A stretch of 64,000 bases of DNA from Phycisphaerales bacterium (lineage in GTDB: Bacteria > Planctomycetota > Phycisphaerae > Phycisphaerales > UBA1924). The position numbers and the translations under genes are program-made. Under the pieces are notes generated by a model. That model was not told the DNA's origin. It made no database searches and worked only from the letters and a program-made list of their open reading frames with translations. The first letter of the stretch is position 1, and each line of letters begins with the position of its first letter. The stretch spans positions 1-64,000 of the forward strand of contig JAJVHS010000051.1 of the NCBI GenBank assembly GCA_022072615.1. Direction: 5' to 3'. Shown here one piece after another: positions 46,079-55,519 of this stretch.

Positions 46079-48583
46079 ATGACGCAGGCACGAATGTGGG
46101 GTGGCGCGGTCCGACCGAGGATTATTCTGTTGGCCGTTGCGACGCTGTGGGGATGTGCGGTCGCGCAGCAGGTCGCGGACCCCGGCGCCGCGAGCGACGG
46201 TTCCGCCATGAGCAACCAGGCCATCGATCCATCAACGTGCATGTGGTTTTCGTCACCCGCCGCCAAGTGGGACGAGGCCCTGCCCGTGGGCAACGGGCGG
46301 CTCGGAGCGATGGTCTTCGGCACGGTTCAGGAGGAGCGCATCCAGCTCAACGAGAGCACGTACTGGACCGGCGGCCCGTACTCGACGGTCGTTGCCGGCG
46401 GCCGCACTGCTCTGCCCGAGATCCAGCGCCTGGTCTTCGCCGGCGATCACTTTGCCGCGCACAAGCTCTTCGGGCGCGCGATGATGGGCTACCCGGTCGA
46501 GCAGCAGAAGTACCAGAGTCTCGCGAATCTTCACCTGTCGTTCGCGCACGGCGGCGAGGCCACGGGCTATCGGCGAGCGATCGACCTTGCGACGGGCGTG
46601 TCAATCGTGGAGTACACCATCGACGGGGTGCTCTATCGGCGGGAGGTGCTCGCGTCGGCGCCCGATCACGCGATCATCGTCCGGCTGACGGCGAGCCGCC
46701 CGGGTTCGCTCACCCTGACCGTCAACCTGAGGGGAGTCCGCAACCAGGCGCACTCGAACTACGCCACCGATTACTTTCGCATGGATGCGGTGGGGGACGA
46801 TGGCCTGGCGGTCACGGGGAAGTCAGCGGACTACCTGGGCATCGCCGGACGGGTGAAGTTCGAGGCGCGGATCAAGGCGTCGAACGAGGGCGGATCGATG
46901 CGTACGGCGGGCGCCGATCTGGTGATCGACAAGGCGGACGCGGTCACCCTGGTGTTTGTTGCTCGAACGAACTTCGTCAACTACAAGGACGTGTCCGCTG
47001 ACGAGCATGCGCGGGTGGAGAGCGATCTGCGTCACCTGCAGGGCAAGTCCTACGCCGAACTGGCCGGGGCGGGCGTGGCGGACCACGCGCGGTGGTTCGA
47101 GCGGGCGGCCCTGCGGCTGCCGCCGACGGAGCAGTCGTATTTCGCGACCACCGAGAGAAAGGAGAAGTACCAGTCTGGTTCGGATTCCAACCTGGCGGCG
47201 CTCGCGTACAACTTCGGCCGCTACGTGCTGATCGCGTCGTCGCGTCCCGGATCACAGCCCGCGAATCTCCAGGGCATCTGGAACGACGACATGAACCCGA
47301 TGTGGGACTCCAAGTACACCACCAACATCAACACGGAGATGAACTACTGGCCCGCGGAAACGGCGAACGCGGGTGATCTTGCGCAGCCGCTCTTCAATCT
47401 CATCCGGCAGGTGGCGGACCAGGGGGCGCTGGTCGCAAAGGAGCACTACGGGGCGCGGGGGTGGGTGTTCCACCAGAACACCGACCTCTGGCGGGTGGCC
47501 GCGCCGATGGACGGGCCGAGCTGGGGCACCTTTTCCGTGGGAGGGGCGTGGCTGTGCACGCACCTCTGGGAGCATTACGAGTACACCAGGGACGCGGAGT
47601 TCCTCAGGGAGTACTTTCCGATCATCGAAGGATCGGTCGAGTTCTTCCTGGATGTCCTGGTCAAGGAGCCCGGGGGGCGCTGGCTGGTGACCAACCCGTC
47701 GACGTCACCGGAGAACTTTCCCGATCGGGGCGGCAACGGGCCCTTCTTCGACGAGGTCACGGGAGCCAGGCTCGCCGGCACGACCATCTGTGCGGGCTCG
47801 TCGATCGATCTGCAGATCCTCGACGATCTGTTCGGCTACTACATCCGCGCGTGCGAGGTTCTGGGCGAACGATCTCCGTTGCTCGAACGGGTTCGAGAGG
47901 CCCGGGCGCACCTGGCGCCGCCGCAGATCGGCGCCGACGGCTTGCTCCAGGAGTGGGTCGATGACTGGAAGTCACTCGAGAAGGAGCACCGGCATGTCTC
48001 CCACTTGTACGGCCTGTACCCGGGGCGGGTGCTCTGGGACAAGCGAACTCCTGAGCTCGTTGGGGCCTGCAGGAAAGTTCTCGAGGACCGGGGCGACGGC
48101 GGCATGGGCTTTTCCATGGCGTGGAAGATGGCGCTGTGGGCGCGGCTTGGGGAAGGGAACCGCGCGAACCGGGTCTTTTCGCGCTACCTGCGGGAGCAGT
48201 CGTGCCCGCAGTTGCTTGCTCGTTGCGGCAAGGCGCTGCAGGTGGACGGAACGCTGGGCGTGACCGCCGCGATCACCGAGATGCTGCTGCAGTCGCACGA
48301 CGGGTGCATCCACCTGCTGCCGGCGCTGCCCGACGACTGGAAGAGCGGGGAGTTCAACGGGGTGTGCGCCCGCGGTGCTTTCGAGCTTGATTTCTCGTGG
48401 ACGCAAGGCGTGGTCGACCGAGCGCGGATCCGGTCGAAGGCGGGAGAGATCTGCAGGATCAAGGTTGGGAAGCCCGTCACGGTGCTGTGCAGGGGCCTTG
48501 CGGTCGAATGCACGAGCCCGGCAGATGGAATCGTGGAGTTTGCGACCGCCAAGGGTGAGATGTACGAGCTCACGACCCGGTGA
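46079..48583 (+). CDS. Glycoside hydrolase family 95 (alpha-L-fucosidase-like)
   Basis: WFSSPAAKWDEALPVGNGRLGAMVFGTVQEERIQLNESTYWTGGPYS; QPANLQGIWNDDMNPMWDSKYTTNINTEMNYWPAETANAGDL; HRHVSHLYGLYPGRVL. Confidence 0.93.
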   Translation: MTQARMWGGAVRPRIILLAVATLWGCAVAQQVADPGAASDGSAMSNQAIDPSTCMWFSSPAAKWDEALPVGNGRLGAMVFGTVQEERIQLNESTYWTGGPYSTVVAGGRTALPEIQRLVFAGDHFAAHKLFGRAMMGYPVEQQKYQSLANLHLSFAHGGEATGYRRAIDLATGVSIVEYTIDGVLYRREVLASAPDHAIIVRLTASRPGSLTLTVNLRGVRNQAHSNYATDYFRMDAVGDDGLAVTGKSADYLGIAGRVKFEARIKASNEGGSMRTAGADLVIDKADAVTLVFVARTNFVNYKDVSADEHARVESDLRHLQGKSYAELAGAGVADHARWFERAALRLPPTEQSYFATTERKEKYQSGSDSNLAALAYNFGRYVLIASSRPGSQPANLQGIWNDDMNPMWDSKYTTNINTEMNYWPAETANAGDLAQPLFNLIRQVADQGALVAKEHYGARGWVFHQNTDLWRVAAPMDGPSWGTFSVGGAWLCTHLWEHYEYTRDAEFLREYFPIIEGSVEFFLDVLVKEPGGRWLVTNPSTSPENFPDRGGNGPFFDEVTGARLAGTTICAGSSIDLQILDDLFGYYIRACEVLGERSPLLERVREARAHLAPPQIGADGLLQEWVDDWKSLEKEHRHVSHLYGLYPGRVLWDKRTPELVGACRKVLEDRGDGGMGFSMAWKMALWARLGEGNRANRVFSRYLREQSCPQLLARCGKALQVDGTLGVTAAITEMLLQSHDGCIHLLPALPDDWKSGEFNGVCARGAFELDFSWTQGVVDRARIRSKAGEICRIKVGKPVTVLCRGLAVECTSPADGIVEFATAKGEMYELTTR

Positions 48584-48631
48584 ATCCCGATCTGCCGACT
48601 TCGCGCCACGCTCATCGCTGCGACCTTGCGC

Positions 48632-49096
48632 TCAGCGTGCGTCTGGCACATGCCACGAGTTCAGCATCACGAGCGCGATGATTCCACGTCCGCTCCAGGC
48701 GATGGTCCTCAACCAGTTCGTGGCCACCAGCCGGCGCCATGAGTTTGGGTCGAAGCCCAACGCCAGCCTGGCGTGCAAAGGAACCTGCACCATGAAGGTC
48801 GACGCCCAGCAGAGTGCCAGGAGCGCCAGTCCGATCCATGCCCATGGCAGACCGATCGCCTCCGTGTGCGGCGTCAGAACGAGCAGCATCGCCGTGCCCG
48901 CCTCCAGGAGCATGACCGGGCCGACGACCCACGTTGTCCGCCGCTGGTGCGCCCCCGCGTACGCCGGGGATGCCTCGGGGGGAACCGAGCCCATGAGCGG
49001 GTAATGAACGATCTGAACGAACCAGATCAGTCCGACCATGAACCACGTCGAGCCCGCGTGCGCCCAGGGAAGCAGGGCGGTCAGTTGATCGAGCAC
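48632..49096 (-). CDS. Hypothetical membrane protein (about 154 aa)
   Basis: Four hydrophobic segments; GTG start overlapping the 3' end of the upstream gene by 16 bp. Confidence 0.65.
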   Translation of the reverse strand: MLDQLTALLPWAHAGSTWFMVGLIWFVQIVHYPLMGSVPPEASPAYAGAHQRRTTWVVGPVMLLEAGTAMLLVLTPHTEAIGLPWAWIGLALLALCWASTFMVQVPLHARLALGFDPNSWRRLVATNWLRTIAWSGRGIIALVMLNSWHVPDAR

Positions 49097-50040
49097 GCCA
49101 GCTCCTTCAGGTCCGGCCGATCGGCCGCGGTTGCATGGCGGTATTCGCGAAGCACGCGGCCGCGATGGATCACAAAGGCGCCCGGCATCTGAAAGCCGTC
49201 GCCCTCGAGCCTGCCGATGCCGTGCCCGCGCAGTGCGGCGAGCGCGCCGCCGAGCCATACGCGCGGACCGAAAAGCTGAAGGAACCTGCCGCGGTTGAGT
49301 CCCAGCGCCCGGTACGACAGGCGATCCGGGTCCGCAAACCAGGCCACGGCGTTCAGCCCGTACCGCTGACCGAGCGATCGCAGTTTCTCAGACGAAGTCG
49401 CCATCCCGACCACCGCAACGCCAACGCCCGCTCGTTCAAGATCGGCTTGCCGGTCCGCGAGGTCGGCAAGCGTCTGCCGGCAGAATGTGCAGCCGGAATG
49501 CCGGAGGAGCACGACGAGCGTCTGCCGCTCGTCGGTCACGGCGCGGAGGGACCGTCCCTGTCCGTCGTGCAGCGCATCGAGCGCTTCGTCCAGGGTGACG
49601 CGGCCGCCGGGCGGCGCGGGCTGAGCGGCCCGGGCCGCATGCCACAGGATCGTCGCGAAGGGAATCCACCAGAGCAGGTCGTTCGTCAGGATCGTCCATC
49701 CCATCGACCACGGGAGGTGGTCTTGCCTGGCCGCATCAACGAAGCCGATGGGGCCCAGGATCTTGCCCAGCAGGCCCACCAGCACGATGGGCCAGTGGCG
49801 TGCGGGATCACGCGCAGCGATCAGGTACCCCAGGCCGTACACGCCCACGATCATCCCGATGCACGCCCAGAGCTGCGGCCACAAATCCATGCTCGGAGGG
49901 GTGACACCCAGGATCTTCAGCGACCACACGGGCGCCAGGACCGCCGTCGCCCCCCACACGATGTTGTAAGCGCCGGCGGCCACGAGCCAGCGGCCCATCC
50001 ACGCCGGGGCCGGAGTTGTTTGTGGGGTGTCATTCGCCAT
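49081..50040 (-). CDS. Membrane domain fused to AhpC/TSA-type (PRXL2/SelL-like) thioredoxin-fold domain
   Basis: N-terminal hydrophobic segments; LVVLLRHSGCTFCRQTLADLADRQADLERAGVGVAVVGMATSSEKLRSLGQRYGL...FADPDRLSYRALGLNRG; GAFVIHRGRVLREYRH. Confidence 0.8.
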   Translation of the reverse strand: MANDTPQTTPAPAWMGRWLVAAGAYNIVWGATAVLAPVWSLKILGVTPPSMDLWPQLWACIGMIVGVYGLGYLIAARDPARHWPIVLVGLLGKILGPIGFVDAARQDHLPWSMGWTILTNDLLWWIPFATILWHAARAAQPAPPGGRVTLDEALDALHDGQGRSLRAVTDERQTLVVLLRHSGCTFCRQTLADLADRQADLERAGVGVAVVGMATSSEKLRSLGQRYGLNAVAWFADPDRLSYRALGLNRGRFLQLFGPRVWLGGALAALRGHGIGRLEGDGFQMPGAFVIHRGRVLREYRHATAADRPDLKELACSIN

Positions 50041-50357
50041 GTGCCCTCCTGCTGCCTGCGGCGCCGCAGGAGTTTGCCCGCTGCCAACTATTGCCGGCCC
50101 GCGAAGACCCGTGTCTCGCGCCGGCCACACTCGAACTCCATGCCAACTCGCCCGACTGACCTAACACGCACCGCACTCTTGCTGTGTCGCCCAAGCGATC
50201 GCCGCACGCGCCCGCACCGGGGCGCCTCGCCAACGTGTTCGGTGACCGGGTCGATCTGGATTCCGCGGTCGTCCGGTCGCTCGGGCGAGGCAACGCCGTG
50301 CCGGTGACAGAGGTTGCACCCGAGCGAGCGTCCACCGTGGGCGCCAAGGATGTCGTG

Positions 50358-50753
50358 ATGGACTTGCTCACGTGGTACAACTCGCTTGAAAAGCCGGCGT
50401 GGACGCCGAGTCCAGCGACCATCGGCCTCATCTGGCAAATCCTGTATCCCATCATCCTGGTCACGTTCGGCTTCGTCTTCGTGCAGGCCTTCCGTCGCAA
50501 GGTCCCGTGGTCGGTCTTCATTCCGTTCGCGATCAACCTTGTCGCCAACCTCGTGTTCACGCCGATCCAGTTCGGCCTGCGCAACCTTGTCCTCGCGTCG
50601 GTCGACATCCTCATCGTCTGGGCGACCATCCCCTGGCTCGCCCTCGCCATCTGGCGGTATCACCGCTGGGTGGCCTTCGCGCAGATCCCATACTTCGCGT
50701 GGGTCAGCACCGCCACCATCCTGCAACTGAGCATCACCGCCATGAACCGGTGA
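50358..50753 (+). CDS. TspO/MBR family protein
   Basis: WYNSLEKPAWTPSPATIGLIWQILYPIILVTFG...NLVFTPIQFGLRN...DILIVWATIPWLALAIWRYHRWVAFAQIPYFAWVSTATILQLSI. Confidence 0.85.
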   Translation: MDLLTWYNSLEKPAWTPSPATIGLIWQILYPIILVTFGFVFVQAFRRKVPWSVFIPFAINLVANLVFTPIQFGLRNLVLASVDILIVWATIPWLALAIWRYHRWVAFAQIPYFAWVSTATILQLSITAMNR

Positions 50754-50896
50754 TCCAAAGCTCGAGCGCCCGTCCAGGCGAGTATGAAGCGCCCGGGTGG
50801 TCGCGGCGGCGGTCCTCGCTTCAGGTCGCGCGCAACGGCGACGCGCGGCTCAACCGGGCGGCCTTGCTTCGGCGTCAACCCGGCGGAGCATCGAGG

Positions 50897-52573
50897 TCAC
50901 TGTGCTGCCTGCCCGATCACGATCGGCACGTACCCCGCTTCCATCCCTGCCGGAGGCGTGACCAGCAGGGCGGGGTCGAGGGTGGCGAGGGCGCCGTGGG
51001 TCGGCGGGGCCATGTAATCGCGATCGATCGGCCAGGATCGGTGGATCTTCTCGACCAGCGACTGGATTTCGGCCTTCTTCTCGTCGCTCCAGTTGTACTG
51101 CTGCAGCGACGGCTGATCGACGAAGCGGTACCAGGCATACGTCACGACGGATCCATCGACGAGTCGGGCGGTCGCGGGCGCGGACTTCGGACCGGGCGTG
51201 GTCCACGCGCCGGGCGTCGGCGTTGGATGAGCCGGCGACGTGTACGGCTCGCCCGGACTCGCCAGGGGGAACTCCTTGTCCAGCAGCCCGGTTTCGGGCG
51301 GAACATCCGCCGCGGCGACGGCGATGCGCCTGTCGCCGGCGTGCCGGAAGTACTGCGGAAAGACGCCCCGAGGGCTCACGGTGCTGCCCGACCAGGCCAC
51401 GCCCCACAGGTTGCCCTCGAAGGTCGCGCTGCGCAGCACGTCATCGATGCCGGTGATGGTTTTCTCGGCCTGGGAGTAACGGGTGGGGTTGGCGCTGAGG
51501 GTCGACTTCCACGCTCCCTTCTCATCGAATCTCCCCGAGCACGCCGGGCCGCCGTCGCGCCACGCCTTGAACGAGTCGAACAGGGCAGCCCTGGAGAAGT
51601 ACATGACATCCTGCACGAGAATCGACCGTCCCTGTTCGTCGACGGGGAACTGCAGCCTGGGGATCTTCGAGTAGCCGACGCCCTTCGCGTCGACGGCGTC
51701 CATCCGCGGGACCGTGTTGATCTCCATCGCTCCCCCGCCCATGATGCCCGGGCGCGCGTCGAGCCCGCGTCCGTGCAGGAAAGGGTCCTTGAACAGCGTG
51801 CCGATCTTGCTCCAGGTCTCGGGGATGTAGAACGCGATGGGGCCCTTGAAGTTCGACGCGGTGAGGAAGCACGTCCAGCTCTGGTCGCCGGTGGGTGCGT
51901 TGCCGCCCGCGTCCGCGGGGATTGGGTCGGTGAAGGGCAACGCCATCCACGCGTAGCCGAGGAACTCACCGTTCGGGCTGCCCGCGAAGGGCAGCGCGTC
52001 GGGCGGGATCAGCAGCCGGTTGCTCAGTTGCGCGAGGCCCAGGCGGTTGTCGGGAAGCGCCTCGTCGCTGTAGAAGAACGACCACCCCGGCGACCCGATC
52101 TCGTAGTCGTAGCACTGCGGCGTCGCGTTCATGCTGAACTTGGGCGACCCGTACCGGAAGTTGTTGCCAGCCCAGTACCCCAGCCCGCCTTCAACGGTCT
52201 GGAACACCGTGTCCCACGTCGGCCCCCGCTCGGGCCACGTCCGGGCGAGCGTGCCAATCGGGGCGAGGGGCTTGTCCTTGTTGTCCCTGTTGTTGGGCTG
52301 GATCCACGCGCTGGCCAGCCCGATCTGCAGGTTGACGATCGGGCGGTCGATCAGCGGCCAGACCGCCGAGTAGAAGCTCATCCCGGCGCCGAACTCGGAC
52401 TCGGCGGGTGGTGGGGGTGCGCTGAAACCGATGTACCCGTGCAGGCCCCGCGACCGGATGATCACGTCGCCGGGCTTGAGCGGGTCATGCTCGCCGGGCG
52501 GCTCGGCCGCGCCCGCCGAAACATGCAGGCCTGCGACGACCGACATGGTCACGAGAGCGGCGGTTATCTTCAC
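50897..52573 (-). CDS. Secreted hypothetical protein (about 558 aa)
   Basis: Signal peptide VKITAALVTMSVVAGLHVSAGA; long coding-like ORF with no recognised domain; GTG start inferred. Confidence 0.7.
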   Translation of the reverse strand: MKITAALVTMSVVAGLHVSAGAAEPPGEHDPLKPGDVIIRSRGLHGYIGFSAPPPPAESEFGAGMSFYSAVWPLIDRPIVNLQIGLASAWIQPNNRDNKDKPLAPIGTLARTWPERGPTWDTVFQTVEGGLGYWAGNNFRYGSPKFSMNATPQCYDYEIGSPGWSFFYSDEALPDNRLGLAQLSNRLLIPPDALPFAGSPNGEFLGYAWMALPFTDPIPADAGGNAPTGDQSWTCFLTASNFKGPIAFYIPETWSKIGTLFKDPFLHGRGLDARPGIMGGGAMEINTVPRMDAVDAKGVGYSKIPRLQFPVDEQGRSILVQDVMYFSRAALFDSFKAWRDGGPACSGRFDEKGAWKSTLSANPTRYSQAEKTITGIDDVLRSATFEGNLWGVAWSGSTVSPRGVFPQYFRHAGDRRIAVAAADVPPETGLLDKEFPLASPGEPYTSPAHPTPTPGAWTTPGPKSAPATARLVDGSVVTYAWYRFVDQPSLQQYNWSDEKKAEIQSLVEKIHRSWPIDRDYMAPPTHGALATLDPALLVTPPAGMEAGYVPIVIGQAAQ

Positions 52574-52732
52574 GGTGTTGCCCCTGGCGTTGGGTGGTCG
52601 TTGAGCCCCGGGATTGCCGACGCATGTTACCACGGTGCCCCTCGGCCCGGATGCGATCCAGGGTGGTCGCCAGCGGGTTCTCTTGTGAGCCTGACGGAGT
52701 GGACAGCAGACCCGCCTCCATGGCCATCCTCC

Positions 52733-53074
52733 TCAGAAACGGGCCAATCCGTCAAACCCGAATTCCTCCGCTCCAGGGATGACAACCACGAGGTTCATGG
52801 TGCCGTGGGCATTGGGAACATGTCCGGGGCGACCGTCAAAGAAGGAATCGCCGTGGTCTGCACAGCACCAGCGACCATCGATGACGAACTTGTACTCGTG
52901 GAGTCCGGGCACCAAGTCGAGAACAGCGACCCATCGTTCATCGCGCTGCCGGCGCATCGGTGTGGCCGTGGGGTTCCACCCGTTGAAGTCACCTGCAACG
53001 CAGACCCGTTCCGCCGATGGGGCCTCGATGCTCACGGTCATTCCGCGCGGCTTGGGGTTGGCCTTCCGACTCAT
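52733..53074 (-). CDS. Stand-alone CBM48 / glycogen-binding (AMPK-beta/isoamylase-N-like) protein
   Basis: VCVAGDFNGWNPTATPMRRQRDERWVAVLDLVPGLHEYKFVIDGRWCCADH. Confidence 0.87.
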   Translation of the reverse strand: MSRKANPKPRGMTVSIEAPSAERVCVAGDFNGWNPTATPMRRQRDERWVAVLDLVPGLHEYKFVIDGRWCCADHGDSFFDGRPGHVPNAHGTMNLVVVIPGAEEFGFDGLARF

Positions 53075-53143
53075 GGGTGGTCTCCTTGCTGATTGCGGAC
53101 GCAAACGCTGGGTGCGATGTCACAGCCGGATGCGGACCGTCGG

Positions 53144-53827
53144 CTAGCGGTCCTTCCAGTTCTGAAGCCCTCGCAGCAGGAGATCGAGCCCCGCCTCGAA
53201 CATCCGATCCGGGTCGGGTGAGAACAGCGTGTTCACGGCCGCCGCGGTGTGCGGATAGGACGACGTCATCTGGGCGACATCCATCATGGCCGCCCGCGGC
53301 GTGCGGAGTTCCTCGATCTCCCACACGCAGAACGCCCGCAGCCACACGCGGATGGTGTGGTACGCCGTGGCTTGGGCGGTGGGCGCCAGCCCCGCGTCCG
53401 CAAAGGCCGACAGGGCGAACTCGATTTCGGGCAGAGCCGACTCCGGCGGAGCGGGCCGGAACATGGCCACGCGGAACACGCTGGGGTACTGGCGAGCCAT
53501 CCCGCGAATGCCCTGGCACAAGGCCTTGAGCCGGCTCTTCCACGGTCCCTTCGCGGGAGGCAGGGGGACTCTCGACAGGGCGAGGCAGGCCACCGCGTCA
53601 AGGATGGCTTCCTTGTCGGGGTAGTGGTTGTAGAGGGCCATGGCCTTGACGCCCAGCACTTCTCCGAGCCGCCGCATCGTGAGCGCGTGCTCGCCTTCCG
53701 CGACGATGAGGTCAAAGGCGGCTCGGGCCACTTCCTGGGGGGTGAGGGACTCGCCCGCTGCGGGACGACCCGGTCCGGTTCTTGGCTTTCGCGTCCGGCC
53801 GGCGGTCGTTTGGTCTTGGATGTCCAT
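53144..53827 (-). CDS. TetR-family transcriptional regulator
   Basis: VARAAFDLIVAEGEHALTMRRLGEVLGVKAMALYNHYPDKEAILDAVA; TetR C-terminal-type domain; divergent from the RND efflux operon. Confidence 0.9.
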   Translation of the reverse strand: MDIQDQTTAGRTRKPRTGPGRPAAGESLTPQEVARAAFDLIVAEGEHALTMRRLGEVLGVKAMALYNHYPDKEAILDAVACLALSRVPLPPAKGPWKSRLKALCQGIRGMARQYPSVFRVAMFRPAPPESALPEIEFALSAFADAGLAPTAQATAYHTIRVWLRAFCVWEIEELRTPRAAMMDVAQMTSSYPHTAAAVNTLFSPDPDRMFEAGLDLLLRGLQNWKDR

Positions 53828-53886
53828 CGTGATTGGCCTCGTGCGGCGGTAAACGGTCGGGCCCGCCGCGGTCCCTTCTTGAGGAG

Positions 53887-53926
53887 AGTCTAGCCTGTAA
53901 ATGTACGACGTCAATATTTTTGACGT
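53887..53926 (-). promoter_or_regulatory. Predicted promoter/operator of the tetR-like gene
   Basis: On the - strand TTGACG (53914-53909), 16-bp spacer, TAGACT (53892-53887); inverted repeat ACGTCAA(53908-53914)-TATTT-TTGACGT(53920-53926). Confidence 0.5.
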
Positions 53927-53943
53927 ACTTCGTCCATTTTTTA

Positions 53944-53971
53944 TTGACGTCGTATATTTACGACGTATTGT
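53944..53971 (+). promoter_or_regulatory. Predicted promoter of the RND operon with embedded 20-bp operator palindrome
   Basis: TTGACG (53944-53949), 16-bp spacer, TATTGT (53966-53971); perfect inverted repeat ACGTCGTA-TATT-TACGACGT (53947-53966). Confidence 0.65.
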
Positions 53972-53977
53972 TCTGGC

Positions 53978-55519
53978 ATGAGCACTCCCTGCTGCCGCCC
54001 GTCAGCCCTCGCCCCGGGTCGCCCCGGCGGTCGATTGCCGGCATTCCTCATCGCCGCGGCGTGCCTGCCACTGACCGGCTGCATGGTGGGCCCAGACTAC
54101 GAGCCGCCGGCCACACAGATGCCGGGGAACTACGCGGAACTCGCCAACACGGCCGGGGCTGGGTTGGACGCTTCCTCGGCCGGCGAAGCCGCCTGGTGGC
54201 AGGGGTTCAACGACGCCGAGCTGGCCTCGCTGGTTGAGCGGGCGGTGGCCGCCAACAACAACCTCAAAGTCGCGGAAGCCCGCGTGCGTCAGGCCCGCTC
54301 CGCGAGAGAAGTCGCTCGGTCGTTCCTCTTCCCACGCATCGGTGTGGGGGCATCGGTGCTCCGGTTCCGTGGGAGCAATGCCCTTCTCGACCTCCCCGAC
54401 GCCAACCTGGAGGGCAACCTCTTCCAAGTGGGCTTTGATGCCGAGTGGGCGGTGGACCTGTGGGGTGGCACCCGCCGTCTGGTCGAGTCGGCCGCGGCGG
54501 AAGCGGACGGGGCGGACTCACGGCGGCGGGGCGTGGTCCTCATGATCGCCTCCGAGACCGCCCGGGCGTACATGGAGCTTCGGGGCGCACAACGCGAGCT
54601 TGAAGTTGCACGCGAGACGCTCGACAGCCAGAAGCAAACGCTCGCGGTCACGCAGGAACGGCACACCAACGGTCTCGCCTCGGAGTTGGAGGTCGTGCGG
54701 GCGCGGACCGAGGCGGAAGGAACCGCCGCGGAAATACCTCCCATCGAGCAGGCCATCCGAGAGTACATCCACGTTCTCTCGACGCTCCTGGCGCTCGAGC
54801 CAACATCTCTCAGCGACGAACTCTCATCCCACACCGGCATCCCCGCGGTCCCGGAGCGGGTGGCGGTGGGCGTCCCCTCCGACCTTCTGCGGCGTCGTCC
54901 GGACATTCAGGCCGCGGAGCGCCGCATCGCAAGCGCCACGGCAAGAGTCGGCGTCGCGACGGCGCAGCTCTTCCCGCAGATGGTGCTGGGCGTCGGCGGC
55001 GGTTTTGCCAGCCGCAAGAGCGGCGATCTCTTCAATGGGAACTCCTCGGCCAACTCGAGCACGTACTACCTCGCCGGCCCTTCGGTGAACTGGGAGATCT
55101 TCGACGCGGGCAGACGCCGTGCGACGATCAACCTCTCCGAAGCCGAGGTCGACGCCGCGAAGGCCATGTACGAGGACACGGTGTTGGGAGCGTTCCGGGA
55201 GGTCGAGAGCGCCCTGGTGGCGGTCGACCGGAGTCGCGTTCGCGTGGCGGACCTCGAACTGCTCGCTGCGAGCGCTCGCGAAGCCCTGACCATCGCCCAG
55301 GGCGATTACCGCAACGGGCTTCTCGATCAGCTGACGGTGCTTGACGCGCAGCGTCAGGCGAGCCGGGCGGACATGCTGCTCGTCCAGGGGCGCGTGGCGC
55401 TCACCGTCAATGTCGTTCGCCTCTACAAGGCTCTGGGCGGCGGTTGGGAGTTTGCGGAGCCGCCCGCCGCGTCAACGGCATCACCCGTGGTCACATCGAG
55501 TTCGAAGGAGAATCCATGA
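53978..55519 (+). CDS. Efflux transporter outer-membrane lipoprotein (NodT/TolC-type)
   Basis: Lipobox LTGCMVGPDYEPPATQMPGNY; SLVERAVAANNNLKVAEARVRQARS; VGVPSDLLRRRPDIQAAERRIASATARVGVATAQLFPQ. Confidence 0.93.
   Translation: MSTPCCRPSALAPGRPGGRLPAFLIAAACLPLTGCMVGPDYEPPATQMPGNYAELANTAGAGLDASSAGEAAWWQGFNDAELASLVERAVAANNNLKVAEARVRQARSAREVARSFLFPRIGVGASVLRFRGSNALLDLPDANLEGNLFQVGFDAEWAVDLWGGTRRLVESAAAEADGADSRRRGVVLMIASETARAYMELRGAQRELEVARETLDSQKQTLAVTQERHTNGLASELEVVRARTEAEGTAAEIPPIEQAIREYIHVLSTLLALEPTSLSDELSSHTGIPAVPERVAVGVPSDLLRRRPDIQAAERRIASATARVGVATAQLFPQMVLGVGGGFASRKSGDLFNGNSSANSSTYYLAGPSVNWEIFDAGRRRATINLSEAEVDAAKAMYEDTVLGAFREVESALVAVDRSRVRVADLELLAASAREALTIAQGDYRNGLLDQLTVLDAQRQASRADMLLVQGRVALTVNVVRLYKALGGGWEFAEPPAASTASPVVTSSSKENP

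Noticed and set aside
50399-53092. 897-aa + strand ORF
   Set aside because: Out-of-frame with tspO and antisense to the secreted protein and CBM48 gene; Arg/Gly/Asp-rich composition
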